Source of the DNA: CAZSRX01 sp964609675 [NCBI: uncultured Bacteroidota bacterium]
GTDB taxonomy: Bacteria > CLD3 > SB21
Length of the DNA stretch: 64,000 bases
Direction: 5' to 3'
Assembly: GCA_964609675.1 (NCBI GenBank)
Contig: CAZSRX010000013.1
Coordinates: 1 to 64,000, forward strand
Shown piece by piece: positions 9,156 through 18,425 of the stretch (position 1 is the stretch's first letter; every line of letters starts with the position of its first letter). The position numbers and the translations under genes were made by a program. The notes under the pieces are model-generated. The model did not search any database. It saw only the letters and a list, made by a program, of their open reading frames with translations, and was not told the origin of the DNA.

Positions 9156-11747
9156 TTGATCCGATTATCACAAATATCTTTCGTCCTGCTCCTCTTACAC
9201 GGCTTATCTTTTGCAAAAGCGGCAGCTCAGGAACCTATCATTCATGATTCACTACACCACGATTCAACCGGTACGGCCGCTTTATTTGCAGATACTTCAG
9301 CACGAATACCGGCCGACAGCCAGTTATCGAAGGGCACGCTGGACACCGTCATTTACTACGGCGCCGATTCAACAGAAGGGTTCATGGGCACCTCCACTGT
9401 CATCCTGCGTACCAATGCATGGGTACGTTACCGGGGCATGGAAATACGCGCCGCCAAAATCACCATTGAACAGCCCAAAAAACTGATGACGGCCGAGGCG
9501 CTTCCTGACTCCGTGGATTCGTCCGGCCGGGTGCATAAATGGAAAGGACGGCCGGTATTTACCGAAGGCAGTGAATCCTTTACGGGCGATGTTATGGAAT
9601 ATAACTTTGACACCCGCCGCGGCAGGGTCGTCATGGGCGAGACCAAAATGCAAGAAGGCATTTATTATGGGCGGGAAATACGCAAGATCGGCGACAGCAC
9701 GCTCTATGTACGCGGCGGCCGGTTCACTTCCTGCGACATACAGGAGCCGCATTACTATTTCCGCACCGAACAACTCAAAATCGAGATGCGGGAGCAAGTC
9801 GTTGCCAAACCGGTTATACTTTACATCCACGAAGTGCCGATTTTCGCCATACCCTACGGCGTGTTTCCTAACAAGACAGGCCGCCGCTCCGGACTGATTC
9901 CGCCTTCATACAGCGAGACGCCGCGCGAAGGACGCCAGTTGCGTAATTTCGGTTATTACTGGGCCCCGAACGATTATCTCGACGCCGTGGGACAGGTGGA
10001 TTACCTCGACAAAGCCGGCTACATATTTCGCGGCGGCACCCGCTACGCCAAACGCTATGCATTCAGCGGCAGCGCACAGTTTTCGTATTCCTCACTGAGT
10101 TATATCACCGGCGAAAAGACCCGGCTGTGGAATTTCGACGCAACCCATAGCCACACCATCACGGAACGCTCTAACCTTAACGCGGATATCCATTACGTCA
10201 GCAATAAAAATTTTTATCAATACACCAGCATCAACCAGCAGCAGATTCTCAACCGGCAGGTACGCACCAATGTGGTGTATAATGCATCCTATGACTGGGG
10301 GAGCCTTTCAGGCAGTCTGCAGCAATCTCGGAATTTGGATAACGGCCAGCGCGATTTCACATTCCCGAATGTAACCGTCAGCAAGTCATCCGCCGCCCTG
10401 TTTGCCAAACCGGCCAATGAAAGCCGGCCGGACCGATGGTATGAAACTATCCGTTACAATTACAGCGCAAACGCTCTGCGCAAGGAAATCCAGGCCAATG
10501 ATACCGCCGTCACTCTAAGCGCAATCGGCATGAATCACACCGGCGGTCTCAGCGCGCCTTTTAAAGTGCTCAAGTATGTTAACCTCAGTCCGAATTTTAA
10601 TTTTCAAGAAACATGGTTTGACCGCCGCCAGCAAAATTTTCGTTTAACATCAGGTAACCGCGAAACCAGCGATACGGTCCGGTCGTTTTTTGCGCGTCAT
10701 ACCTTTTCCACGGGTATCACAGCATCCACGAAGCTATACGGCATGATGAACCCGGATATTTTCGGTTTGAAGACGCTGCGCCATGTTCTGACGCCTTCGG
10801 TGAACATGACCTACCAGCCGGACTTTTCAAGCAAGCAATGGGGTTACTGGGAACACGTCCGTGACAGCACTGGAAGAGTGCGCCGGTTTGACCGATACCG
10901 CGGTAATATCCTGTTCGGCGGAACGCCGGCGGGCCGCGTACTTTCCATGGGCTTTAATCTCGCCAACATTTTTCAGGCCAAGTATCTGCGCGTCCGAACG
11001 ATGACCGACAGTACCGGCACCGGAAAATCCAACCACGAAGAAGCAAAAATCGACCTCATGAACTGGAATTCCGGCATTAGCTATAATTTCGAGGCGGAAC
11101 AATTCAAATTATCCACCCTGAATTCGTCCCTATCCGTAAGTAACGACCTGGCAAAAAATATCAGCCTGTCCATGAGCACGGTACACGATTTTTACCGTTT
11201 TGATCGTACGCTAAACCGGCGTATTGATAAATTAAATAAAATACCCCGCTTGATTTCCATGACGGTCACAGCCGGGTTTTCTCTGAATGGCGGCGAATCT
11301 ACCGGCGCTTCCCAGCCGCAAACGCAAACGACGGCCTATAATCCGGTCACACCCGGAGGCGCCGGCACGGTTTACGGCGAACGGTTTGTGCCTCAAAGTC
11401 AGTCGCTGCCCGAAGGCGTACCCTGGAACGCCCGAATGGATTTCAATTACGACATCAATAAGTCCAACCCAAAACAGGTTTCCAAAAATTTCGGCGTAAA
11501 TGTCAATAGCGGACTTAAACTGACCGAAAAATGGCAGGTCAGTTATACGGCGCGTTACGACATCCAGAACAAGAAATTAGTCAGTCATAGTTTTTCATTT
11601 ATGCGGGATCTGCATTGCTGGGAAATGCGGCTCGAGTGGTCGCCGATGGGACCGGCTGCTGGCTATTTTTTCATCGTGCAGATTAAAGCACAGAATCTGC
11701 GCGATATCAAACTGCAGCGAACGGATTATGGAAGACAGATTTTCTGA
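9156..11747 (+). CDS. lptD: LptD-like LPS-assembly outer-membrane protein
   Basis: 863 residues: signal peptide (about 1-24), an OstA/LptA-like beta-jellyroll (about 60-215: VRYRGMEIRAAKITIEQPK, FTGDVMEYNFDTRRGRV), the conserved VPIFAIPYGVFP segment, and then a long outer-membrane beta-barrel ending in Phe. LptD with LptE inserts lipopolysaccharide into the outer leaflet. One Cys lies in the jellyroll region (FTSCDIQ) and one near the C-terminus (DLHCWEMRLEW), a common arrangement in Bacteroidetes-type LptD; a disulfide between them is plausible. The start is TTG at 9156; the nearby upstream ATG is out of the picture because it runs into TGA after two codons. A Gln/Thr/Pro-rich insertion near residues 700-735 is probably an extracellular loop. 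Confidence 0.85.
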   Translation: MIRLSQISFVLLLLHGLSFAKAAAQEPIIHDSLHHDSTGTAALFADTSARIPADSQLSKGTLDTVIYYGADSTEGFMGTSTVILRTNAWVRYRGMEIRAAKITIEQPKKLMTAEALPDSVDSSGRVHKWKGRPVFTEGSESFTGDVMEYNFDTRRGRVVMGETKMQEGIYYGREIRKIGDSTLYVRGGRFTSCDIQEPHYYFRTEQLKIEMREQVVAKPVILYIHEVPIFAIPYGVFPNKTGRRSGLIPPSYSETPREGRQLRNFGYYWAPNDYLDAVGQVDYLDKAGYIFRGGTRYAKRYAFSGSAQFSYSSLSYITGEKTRLWNFDATHSHTITERSNLNADIHYVSNKNFYQYTSINQQQILNRQVRTNVVYNASYDWGSLSGSLQQSRNLDNGQRDFTFPNVTVSKSSAALFAKPANESRPDRWYETIRYNYSANALRKEIQANDTAVTLSAIGMNHTGGLSAPFKVLKYVNLSPNFNFQETWFDRRQQNFRLTSGNRETSDTVRSFFARHTFSTGITASTKLYGMMNPDIFGLKTLRHVLTPSVNMTYQPDFSSKQWGYWEHVRDSTGRVRRFDRYRGNILFGGTPAGRVLSMGFNLANIFQAKYLRVRTMTDSTGTGKSNHEEAKIDLMNWNSGISYNFEAEQFKLSTLNSSLSVSNDLAKNISLSMSTVHDFYRFDRTLNRRIDKLNKIPRLISMTVTAGFSLNGGESTGASQPQTQTTAYNPVTPGGAGTVYGERFVPQSQSLPEGVPWNARMDFNYDINKSNPKQVSKNFGVNVNSGLKLTEKWQVSYTARYDIQNKKLVSHSFSFMRDLHCWEMRLEWSPMGPAAGYFFIVQIKAQNLRDIKLQRTDYGRQIF

Positions 11748-11822
11748 TAATTAATATTCGGATGTTGACTTAAAAAATATCAGATATGTTTTATTTGTTT
11801 ATTAAAAATGAAAGGTTGCCCT

Positions 11823-13982
11823 ATGTACCGTTTTAGAGTTTATGGAATCATTTTGTGGTTAACGGCATGCGTTATGACGGTTCAGGCCTATGCCGATGAA
11901 GGCATGTGGCCGCTTAACGAAATTCATAAAATAAATCTCAAGTCAAAGGGCCTGAATATCAAAGTGGAGGATATTTACAATCCGAACGGCATCAGTCTGG
12001 CTCAGGCTATAGTCCGGACGCCGGGCTGTACGGGTTCTTTTGTTTCCGAGGAAGGACTGATTCTTACGAATCATCACTGCAGTTATGGCATTATTCAGTC
12101 GGCCAGTTCCATGGAGCACGACTATCTTAAGGAAGGCTTTCTGGCGCGCACGCGTTCCGAAGAATATCCCGCTAAGAATTTTTATGTGCGTTTTATTGAA
12201 TCCTTCAAAGATATAACCGCCGAAATCCTGAGCGCGGTTTCCGACACCATGGATGCCCTGAGCCGCGCCACGGCCATTCAGGATAAAAGCGCATCGCTGC
12301 TTAAAAGTTATCAGAACGCCTATCCGGGACAGTATCTTGAAATATCCGAAATGCTGCCCGGAAAATCGTATATTTTATTTGTATACACCACCCTCACGGA
12401 TATACGCTTAGTTTATGCGCCGCCACAGTCCATTGGTGAATTTGGCGGTGAAACGGACAACTGGGTATGGCCGCGGCACACGGGCGATTTTTCTTTCATA
12501 CGCGCGTATGTGGGCAAGGATGGAAAACCCGCCGAATATTCGCCGGACAATGTACCCTACCGCCCGAAAAAATTTATCCGCATTCAGCCGGATGGCGTCC
12601 GTGAAAATGATTTTGTATTTGTGCTGGGTTATCCCGGCCGCACGTTCCGCCACCGTCCCGCAGATTTTCTGGCGTACGAAGAAGAAGTACGCATGCCCTA
12701 TCTGGCCGACCTTATGGACTGGCACATACAGTTGATGGAACAGGCGGGAGCCGGAGACAGAGCCGTTGCAATCAAGCTGGCCGACAAAATCAAAGGATTA
12801 GCTAATACCACAAAAAATTTTCGCGGTAAACTGAAAGGCATGAAACGCCTTCAGTTGGTTGAAAACAAACGCAAAGAAGAGCAGGAACTGCAGAATTTTA
12901 TCGAATCGGACCCTAATCGCTCCGCAAAATATAAAGACCTGCTGAAGAACATCCGTACCACGTACGATGCCATGAGACCTTACGCGGAGTTTGAATTTAT
13001 ACTTGACTACATAACCCGCAACCATGTTATGTTGTCGGTAGCCCGTACCGTTCACGCGGCTGTTTATGAACGACAGAAACCCGATTCCCTGAGGTCGTCG
13101 TCGTATCAGGATAAGAATATCGATCAACTCCGGGCATCACTGCAAAAAAACCTAAAAGATTACCATGAAGCCACCGATCGGGCGCTTTTGACAGAAATCG
13201 TAACCCGGATGCTATCCATCAAGGATTTTCAAAGTATTACCTTGATGATTGACAGCTTGTACGGAATGCCTGCTCGGAATGCTATTCCGCTTTATACCGA
13301 AAAAATCTATCGGACCAGTCGGCTTATGCAGGATTCGGTCGTTCTGGCGTATCTGGACAAAACGCCCGCGGAACTTAAAGCGATGAATGATCCGTTTATA
13401 CAGTTAAACAACTGGCTGGCGCCACTCACCGCAAAACTGCGCCAAATGCGACAGGAACGGGAGGCCTTGCTGAATAAATACCATGAAGATCTTCTGCAGG
13501 TCCGTATGGAATACCTTAAAACCAGTTTCATACCCGATGCGAATCGGACATTTCGTTTCACCTACGGTTACGTGCGGGGTTACAGCCCTGCCGATGCGGT
13601 ATATTACGCGCCGTTTACGACCCTAAAAGGCCTCGTTGACAAGACCGGCGTGGTGGCGCCCTGGGACACGCCGTCTAAAGTAATCGATCTTTATAAAAAG
13701 AAAGATTACGGCCGTTATGCCGACAAAAAACTTCGTGACGTTCCGGTTGCGATGATTTATAACTCCGATACCACCGGCGGCAATTCCGGCAGTCCGGTTC
13801 TGAATGCCCGCGGCGAGCTGATCGGCCTGAATTTTGATCGCTGCTTTGAAGCCACGATTAATGACTTTGCATGGAGCGAGGCCTACAGCCGCTCTATCGG
13901 CGTTGATGTCCGATACATTCTCTGGCTGCTCGAAAAATACGCCGGCGCGGACCACCTGCTCCGCGAAATGAAAATAATCTGA
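11823..13982 (+). CDS. S46 dipeptidyl peptidase, DPP11-like (Asp/Glu-specific)
   Basis: 719 residues from the preferred ATG at 11823, which has AAAGG seven bases upstream; an ATG at 11808 would add five residues. There is a signal peptide (about 1-24), then a mature start DEGMWPLNEI typical of family S46. The catalytic triad is seen as H85 (ILTNHHC), Asp in DNWVWPRHTGDFSF and S655 (GGNSGSPVL). R673 in NFDRCFE occupies the S1-subsite position that is Gly in DPP7 and Arg in DPP11; from memory, both numbers match the Porphyromonas DPP11 numbering. I therefore infer a periplasmic enzyme releasing dipeptides with Asp or Glu at P1, feeding peptide catabolism alongside the OPT transporter upstream. 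Confidence 0.9.
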   Translation: MYRFRVYGIILWLTACVMTVQAYADEGMWPLNEIHKINLKSKGLNIKVEDIYNPNGISLAQAIVRTPGCTGSFVSEEGLILTNHHCSYGIIQSASSMEHDYLKEGFLARTRSEEYPAKNFYVRFIESFKDITAEILSAVSDTMDALSRATAIQDKSASLLKSYQNAYPGQYLEISEMLPGKSYILFVYTTLTDIRLVYAPPQSIGEFGGETDNWVWPRHTGDFSFIRAYVGKDGKPAEYSPDNVPYRPKKFIRIQPDGVRENDFVFVLGYPGRTFRHRPADFLAYEEEVRMPYLADLMDWHIQLMEQAGAGDRAVAIKLADKIKGLANTTKNFRGKLKGMKRLQLVENKRKEEQELQNFIESDPNRSAKYKDLLKNIRTTYDAMRPYAEFEFILDYITRNHVMLSVARTVHAAVYERQKPDSLRSSSYQDKNIDQLRASLQKNLKDYHEATDRALLTEIVTRMLSIKDFQSITLMIDSLYGMPARNAIPLYTEKIYRTSRLMQDSVVLAYLDKTPAELKAMNDPFIQLNNWLAPLTAKLRQMRQEREALLNKYHEDLLQVRMEYLKTSFIPDANRTFRFTYGYVRGYSPADAVYYAPFTTLKGLVDKTGVVAPWDTPSKVIDLYKKKDYGRYADKKLRDVPVAMIYNSDTTGGNSGSPVLNARGELIGLNFDRCFEATINDFAWSEAYSRSIGVDVRYILWLLEKYAGADHLLREMKII

Positions 13983-14117
13983 CGCTGAAACCGGCAACCG
14001 TTTAAGGTGTTTGGAAATGAATGATTCATTCCATGTTGCTTTAATTAAAAGATATGATAACATTGAACCATTAAGAAGAACGGGGTATTTGTCAAAACAT
14101 AAGACAAGGAGGCTATT

Positions 14118-14645
14118 ATGGGAAAGTTTGTTTTTGCGATGATGATTACCGCAAGTCTGGTAATCAACGCACCATCCTCGGCATTCGGACAGTTGGGTGA
14201 CGGCCAGCAAAAAGGTTTTCAGCTTGGCGCAGGCGGCGTAGTGGGACACACCACAATAAATTATAGCGGAGGCGGAACGGATGACGCTTTAAGTTACGGC
14301 GCGAATTTATATATAGGCTACGGACTGACTAATTAGTCTATCGTATCTTTCCGTTACCGCTGGACCTGGATTGACACGGACAGCCCATACCAGGGACTCG
14401 TATGGTCAGCCGATTACAGGCATTTCTTTTCTGAAAACGGCAAAGCTTATCTCAGCGCCGGCCTTGGCCCGGCCATGTCGGTTCCGGAATTCGGCGATCC
14501 CAAATCGGGCTTTGCTTTTTACGGCGGACTCGGTTATGAATTAAGCAAGTATATTTTCCTGAACGGCGATTTTACCTATACCAGTCTTAGCGACGGCTTA
14601 AGCGGCACGGCTATACTGGTTGCCATTAATTTCATCAAATATTAA
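14118..14645 (+). pseudogene. Outer-membrane beta-barrel protein interrupted by in-frame TAG
   Basis: A strong AAGGAGG (14106-14112) precedes the ATG. The reading frame encodes a signal peptide (about 1-25, ending AFGQ) and the first strands of a small barrel (GFQLGAGGVVGHTTINYSG, NLYIGYGLTN), then hits TAG at 14334-14336. The very same frame continues open for another 102 codons (SIVSFRYRWTWID, WSADYRHFFSENGKAYLS, FAFYGGLGYELSKYIFL) and ends NFIKY-TAA at 14643-14645. The whole 175-codon product has the length and alternating pattern of an OmpX/opacity-like barrel. The break is one base substitution from a sense codon (AAG, CAG or GAG). It could be a recent pseudogene, a sequence error, or a readthrough site. 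TAG ends other genes here (for example at 35123), so wholesale recoding is unlikely. Confidence 0.72.
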
Positions 14646-14856
14646 TTTTTTTTTTTGATAAAGTACCCCGTTATAATTTTATTATACTCGTTGTTTTTTT
14701 TGAACCCATGGATTGCGTAACTCAGCCAGCTGATTGCGTTCATAGTAATATAAAATATTTTCTTTTTTGCTATTCTGTTAAAAAAAAATTTCATACATTT
14801 ATTTATAATTTTTCTGAAAGGCTTGTACAGGCACCTTTTTACACAGGATACCGTTT

Positions 14857-17800
14857 ATGAGCAAATCTGAATGTAAGATGATTCAAATCATATTACCTCC
14901 ATTACCTGACGCTAAATTTCCGACATTCCATTTCCACATATCTCATGATTGTCGCCGAAAATATGATGTAAACGAGCAGTTGTTTACCATAAACGGAAAT
15001 GTTATTTTTATAAATTTCGCTTCCGCGCAGGAACTGGCTGAAGCGATGAACCGCGTACGCAATGTCAAGGAACATCCCGAATTGACTATACGCGCCGGCC
15101 TCCTGCAAGCCATGGGTCTGATTGACGAATTACTGCATTATGTTGTGGCGCAATACCGTATCAGGAAAAAAGCCAATGTTTTTTCCGAAGCCATTGATTA
15201 TCTTCAGAAAGTACTTCCTAAAGAAGAACTTCAGAAATGTCTTCTTGCTTTTATCAACCAATTTCCACCGATGCCGGTTTACCGTGGACAGGAAACCGCG
15301 GAACAATACCTGAACGGCGATACGGACAATTATAAAAACCGGGACATGGTACTGGAAGAAATGCTTCTGCTCTACCTTGCCAATGAAAATCCTGGTTTTA
15401 CGCCCTTCCTGGAATTATTTCATGATATCGAGTTAGAACAGCAGACCGTCTACTTACCGGTTATGAACGCGCTGGATGATTTCTTTAAAACCCAACCAAC
15501 GTTCGGTCCTTTTAATCAGACGCTTATCGAAATGCTGAAAGCCCCGGCTAAGGTGGCACCCTATTCCCTGCTTGATCAGCTGAATTATATTAAGGATTAC
15601 TGGCTGGATTACCTGCCGTCTGATATTGTCGATAAACTTCTGAAGCGCTTATTAATCGCGCTGGGCATCATCAAGGAAGAAGAAAAAATGCGCGGTTTTG
15701 GTACCGGAGAAGCACCGGTAATTGATTTTTCCCACCTGCGTTTCCGCGACCGTTCGCAGTATCCGGAATATGAACCGGAGCAGTTTTCTCCCGACCTGGA
15801 CTGGATGCCCAATGTCGTGCTGATTGCAAAAAATATTTATGTATGGATGTATCAGTTATCGCAGAAGTATCAGCGCGACATTTCTAAACTGGATCAGATT
15901 CCCGATGAAGAGTTGATCCAACTGCGGCATTACGGATTTACGGCGTTATGGCTGATCGGTGTATGGGAACGCAGCGGCGCTTCGCGTAAGATCAAACAGG
16001 CCATGGGCAACCCCGAAGCGCTGGCTTCGGCGTATTCCCTGTATGATTACCAGATCGCGTGGGACCTCGGCGGCGATGAGGCCTACTGGCGGCTAAAGGA
16101 GCGGGCGTGGCATCATGGTATCCGCATCGCTGTGGATATGGTGCCAAACCACACCGGCATTTATTCCCGATGGATGGTGGAGCATCCCGACTGGTTTATC
16201 CAGACCAGCCATCCCCCATTCCCTTCGTATTCGTTCAGCGGCATGGACTTATCCGATGATCCCTCCGTGGGTATGTATCTTGAGGACGGCTATTACAACC
16301 GCAGTGATGCGGCCGTGGTTTTTCGCCGTACCGATCACCGCACCGGTGAAACGCGCTTCATTTATCACGGTAACGACGGCACGCATATGCCCTGGAATGA
16401 CACGGCCCAGCTGAATTTCCTCCTGCCTGAAGTGCGCGAGGCCGTCATTCAGCAAATCCTGAAAGTGGCGCGGTATTCCTCCGTCATCCGTTTTGATGCC
16501 GCCATGACCCTGACCAAGAAACATTATCAGCGGCTCTGGTTCCCTGAACCGGGTGCCGGCGGCGACATCCCGTCGCGCGCGGAACGCGGACTTACCAAGG
16601 AAGCTTTCGACCAGGCCATGCCGAACGAATTCTGGCGCGAAGTGGTAGACCGCATTGCCGCTGAAAATCCGCAAACGCTTCTGCTGGCCGAAGCGTTCTG
16701 GCTATTGGAAGGATTTTTCGTCCGCACGCTCGGCATGCACCGTGTGTACAACAGCGCGTTCATGAACATGCTGAAACGGGAAGACAACGCCAGCTACCGG
16801 CAGACCATTAAAAATATTCTTGATTTTAATCCGGAAATCCTGAAACGATTTGTCAATTTCATGAACAATCCTGATGAAGAGCCTGCGGCCGAGCAGTTCG
16901 GTAAAGGCGACAAGTATTTTGGCGTCTGCCTGATGATGGTTACCATGCCTGGCCTGCCGATGTTCGGGCACGGCCAGATCGAAGGTTTCTACGAGAAATA
17001 CGGCATGGAATACGCACGCGCTTACTGGAACGAACATGTGGACGTTGCTCTGTTGGAACGGCATCAAAGGGAAATTTTTCCGTTGTTGAAGCGAAGATAC
17101 TTATTCAGCGAAGTCGAGCATTTTTACCTCTACGAAGTCCACAATCCATACGGCCATATCGAACATGATATTTTCGCGTATTCCAACCTTCGCGGCCATG
17201 AAAAAGTCCTGATTGTTTACAATAACAGCTATCACGGCCACAGCGGCTGGATCAAGCAGTCAGCGGGTTACCGCCCCGGCGGACAGGGCAAACCCCTGCA
17301 CAAACATATTTTGGACGCCCTGCAACTCAGTCACGACGGCTGGCACCGCTTCCGCGACATGGTTACCGGACTGGAATACATCCAGTCCGCGCGGGAAATC
17401 TCACGCAAGGGTCTTTTTGTGGACCTTAAAGGTTATCAGTATCATGTGTTCATGGAATTCCAGACCATCACCGATCCTTACAGTGAATATGTTAAACTTG
17501 CCCTTCATCTTAACGGACGCGGGGTACCCAGTCTGGACTTAGCGGTATGGGAAATGCGGCTTCAGGAAGCGTTAGAGCATTATTATCACCTGATCGGCAA
17601 AGAAAGTACTTCCTTATTCGTGCAGGCCGTACAATATCCGGACAGCGATTCCTGGAACCGTCTGACAGAGATACTTGAAAAACGCCTGAGAGGTTTTGTG
17701 GTTTGCCGTCAACGGGTATTTCCCACGGATTTCTACCGACCGGGTTGCGTGGAACAAATTAAATCGGGCGTTGAAGAAATGTACACGTTTTTTACCGGCC

Positions 17801-18390
17801 CGGACTATACGAATTTACGCGCCTCTCACGCCTATAAACGCATCCTTCGCTCGTTTGATACATTTGATGTGCTGACGCTTGAAACCGACGAAGGGTTGCG
17901 CCGCATATACCGTCTGGCGCTGCAATACCATTTGCTTCAGATTGTTGACCAGCCGGTAGCGCAAACAATACTATGGAACAAGCTGCGCGAATTCGTGATG
18001 CATGACGGCAAAAATGAATCGCAGGCATGGAATATTTCTCAATTGATAAAAATTCTCGTTACACGGCCGGTAACCCGTCATCGCAAGCCGGTGGACTGGC
18101 CGGGATGGAACATCAAATGGCAATCTCCGGAAGTCCAGCAATACCTTTACTGTAATTGGCATAACGAGGTTCTCTGGTTCAATAAAGAACAGTTTCTCTC
18201 GCTGGTTTATTGGGCGTTTTTCGCCGTCCTTACCCAGTACACGGATATTCAACCGGGACAAACCTATCGGCATAAAAGACGATTCGCAGCCGGACTACGT
18301 CAGATGCAGACGCTTATTCAACTGGCCGAGTATGCGCAGTACAACTTTAATCTGTTCCTGAAAGCCGTTGAGGATAGAAAAATTATTTAA
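14857..18390 (+). CDS. Large atypical GH13 (alpha-amylase family) protein
   Basis: 1177 residues without a signal peptide, so probably cytoplasmic. Residues 1 to about 320 are a mostly helical unknown region; the catalytic (beta/alpha)8 barrel spans about 325-800. GH13 region I is D427-M-V-P-N-H432, region II contains R545-F-D547 (nucleophile), region III is AEAFW with E612 (acid/base), and region IV is FMNNPDEEP with D673 retained but Pro at the position of the near-invariant His of FxxNHD. The C-terminal 350 residues are helical and unassigned. All three catalytic acids remain, so activity on alpha-glucans or maltodextrins is plausible, but the His-to-Pro change and large extra domains make the substrate uncertain. 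It stands alone upstream of comM with an AT-rich leader. Confidence 0.8.
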   Translation: MSKSECKMIQIILPPLPDAKFPTFHFHISHDCRRKYDVNEQLFTINGNVIFINFASAQELAEAMNRVRNVKEHPELTIRAGLLQAMGLIDELLHYVVAQYRIRKKANVFSEAIDYLQKVLPKEELQKCLLAFINQFPPMPVYRGQETAEQYLNGDTDNYKNRDMVLEEMLLLYLANENPGFTPFLELFHDIELEQQTVYLPVMNALDDFFKTQPTFGPFNQTLIEMLKAPAKVAPYSLLDQLNYIKDYWLDYLPSDIVDKLLKRLLIALGIIKEEEKMRGFGTGEAPVIDFSHLRFRDRSQYPEYEPEQFSPDLDWMPNVVLIAKNIYVWMYQLSQKYQRDISKLDQIPDEELIQLRHYGFTALWLIGVWERSGASRKIKQAMGNPEALASAYSLYDYQIAWDLGGDEAYWRLKERAWHHGIRIAVDMVPNHTGIYSRWMVEHPDWFIQTSHPPFPSYSFSGMDLSDDPSVGMYLEDGYYNRSDAAVVFRRTDHRTGETRFIYHGNDGTHMPWNDTAQLNFLLPEVREAVIQQILKVARYSSVIRFDAAMTLTKKHYQRLWFPEPGAGGDIPSRAERGLTKEAFDQAMPNEFWREVVDRIAAENPQTLLLAEAFWLLEGFFVRTLGMHRVYNSAFMNMLKREDNASYRQTIKNILDFNPEILKRFVNFMNNPDEEPAAEQFGKGDKYFGVCLMMVTMPGLPMFGHGQIEGFYEKYGMEYARAYWNEHVDVALLERHQREIFPLLKRRYLFSEVEHFYLYEVHNPYGHIEHDIFAYSNLRGHEKVLIVYNNSYHGHSGWIKQSAGYRPGGQGKPLHKHILDALQLSHDGWHRFRDMVTGLEYIQSAREISRKGLFVDLKGYQYHVFMEFQTITDPYSEYVKLALHLNGRGVPSLDLAVWEMRLQEALEHYYHLIGKESTSLFVQAVQYPDSDSWNRLTEILEKRLRGFVVCRQRVFPTDFYRPGCVEQIKSGVEEMYTFFTGPDYTNLRASHAYKRILRSFDTFDVLTLETDEGLRRIYRLALQYHLLQIVDQPVAQTILWNKLREFVMHDGKNESQAWNISQLIKILVTRPVTRHRKPVDWPGWNIKWQSPEVQQYLYCNWHNEVLWFNKEQFLSLVYWAFFAVLTQYTDIQPGQTYRHKRRFAAGLRQMQTLIQLAEYAQYNFNLFLKAVEDRKII

Positions 18391-18425
18391 TTCGTGTTAT
18401 CAATGATATATCCAACAAAGATACC

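Noticed and set aside
14334-14336. Pyrrolysine or a recoded TAG genome-wide
   Set aside because: TAG ends other intact genes in the window and there is no pyl gene here; a single mutation, error or local readthrough is simpler.
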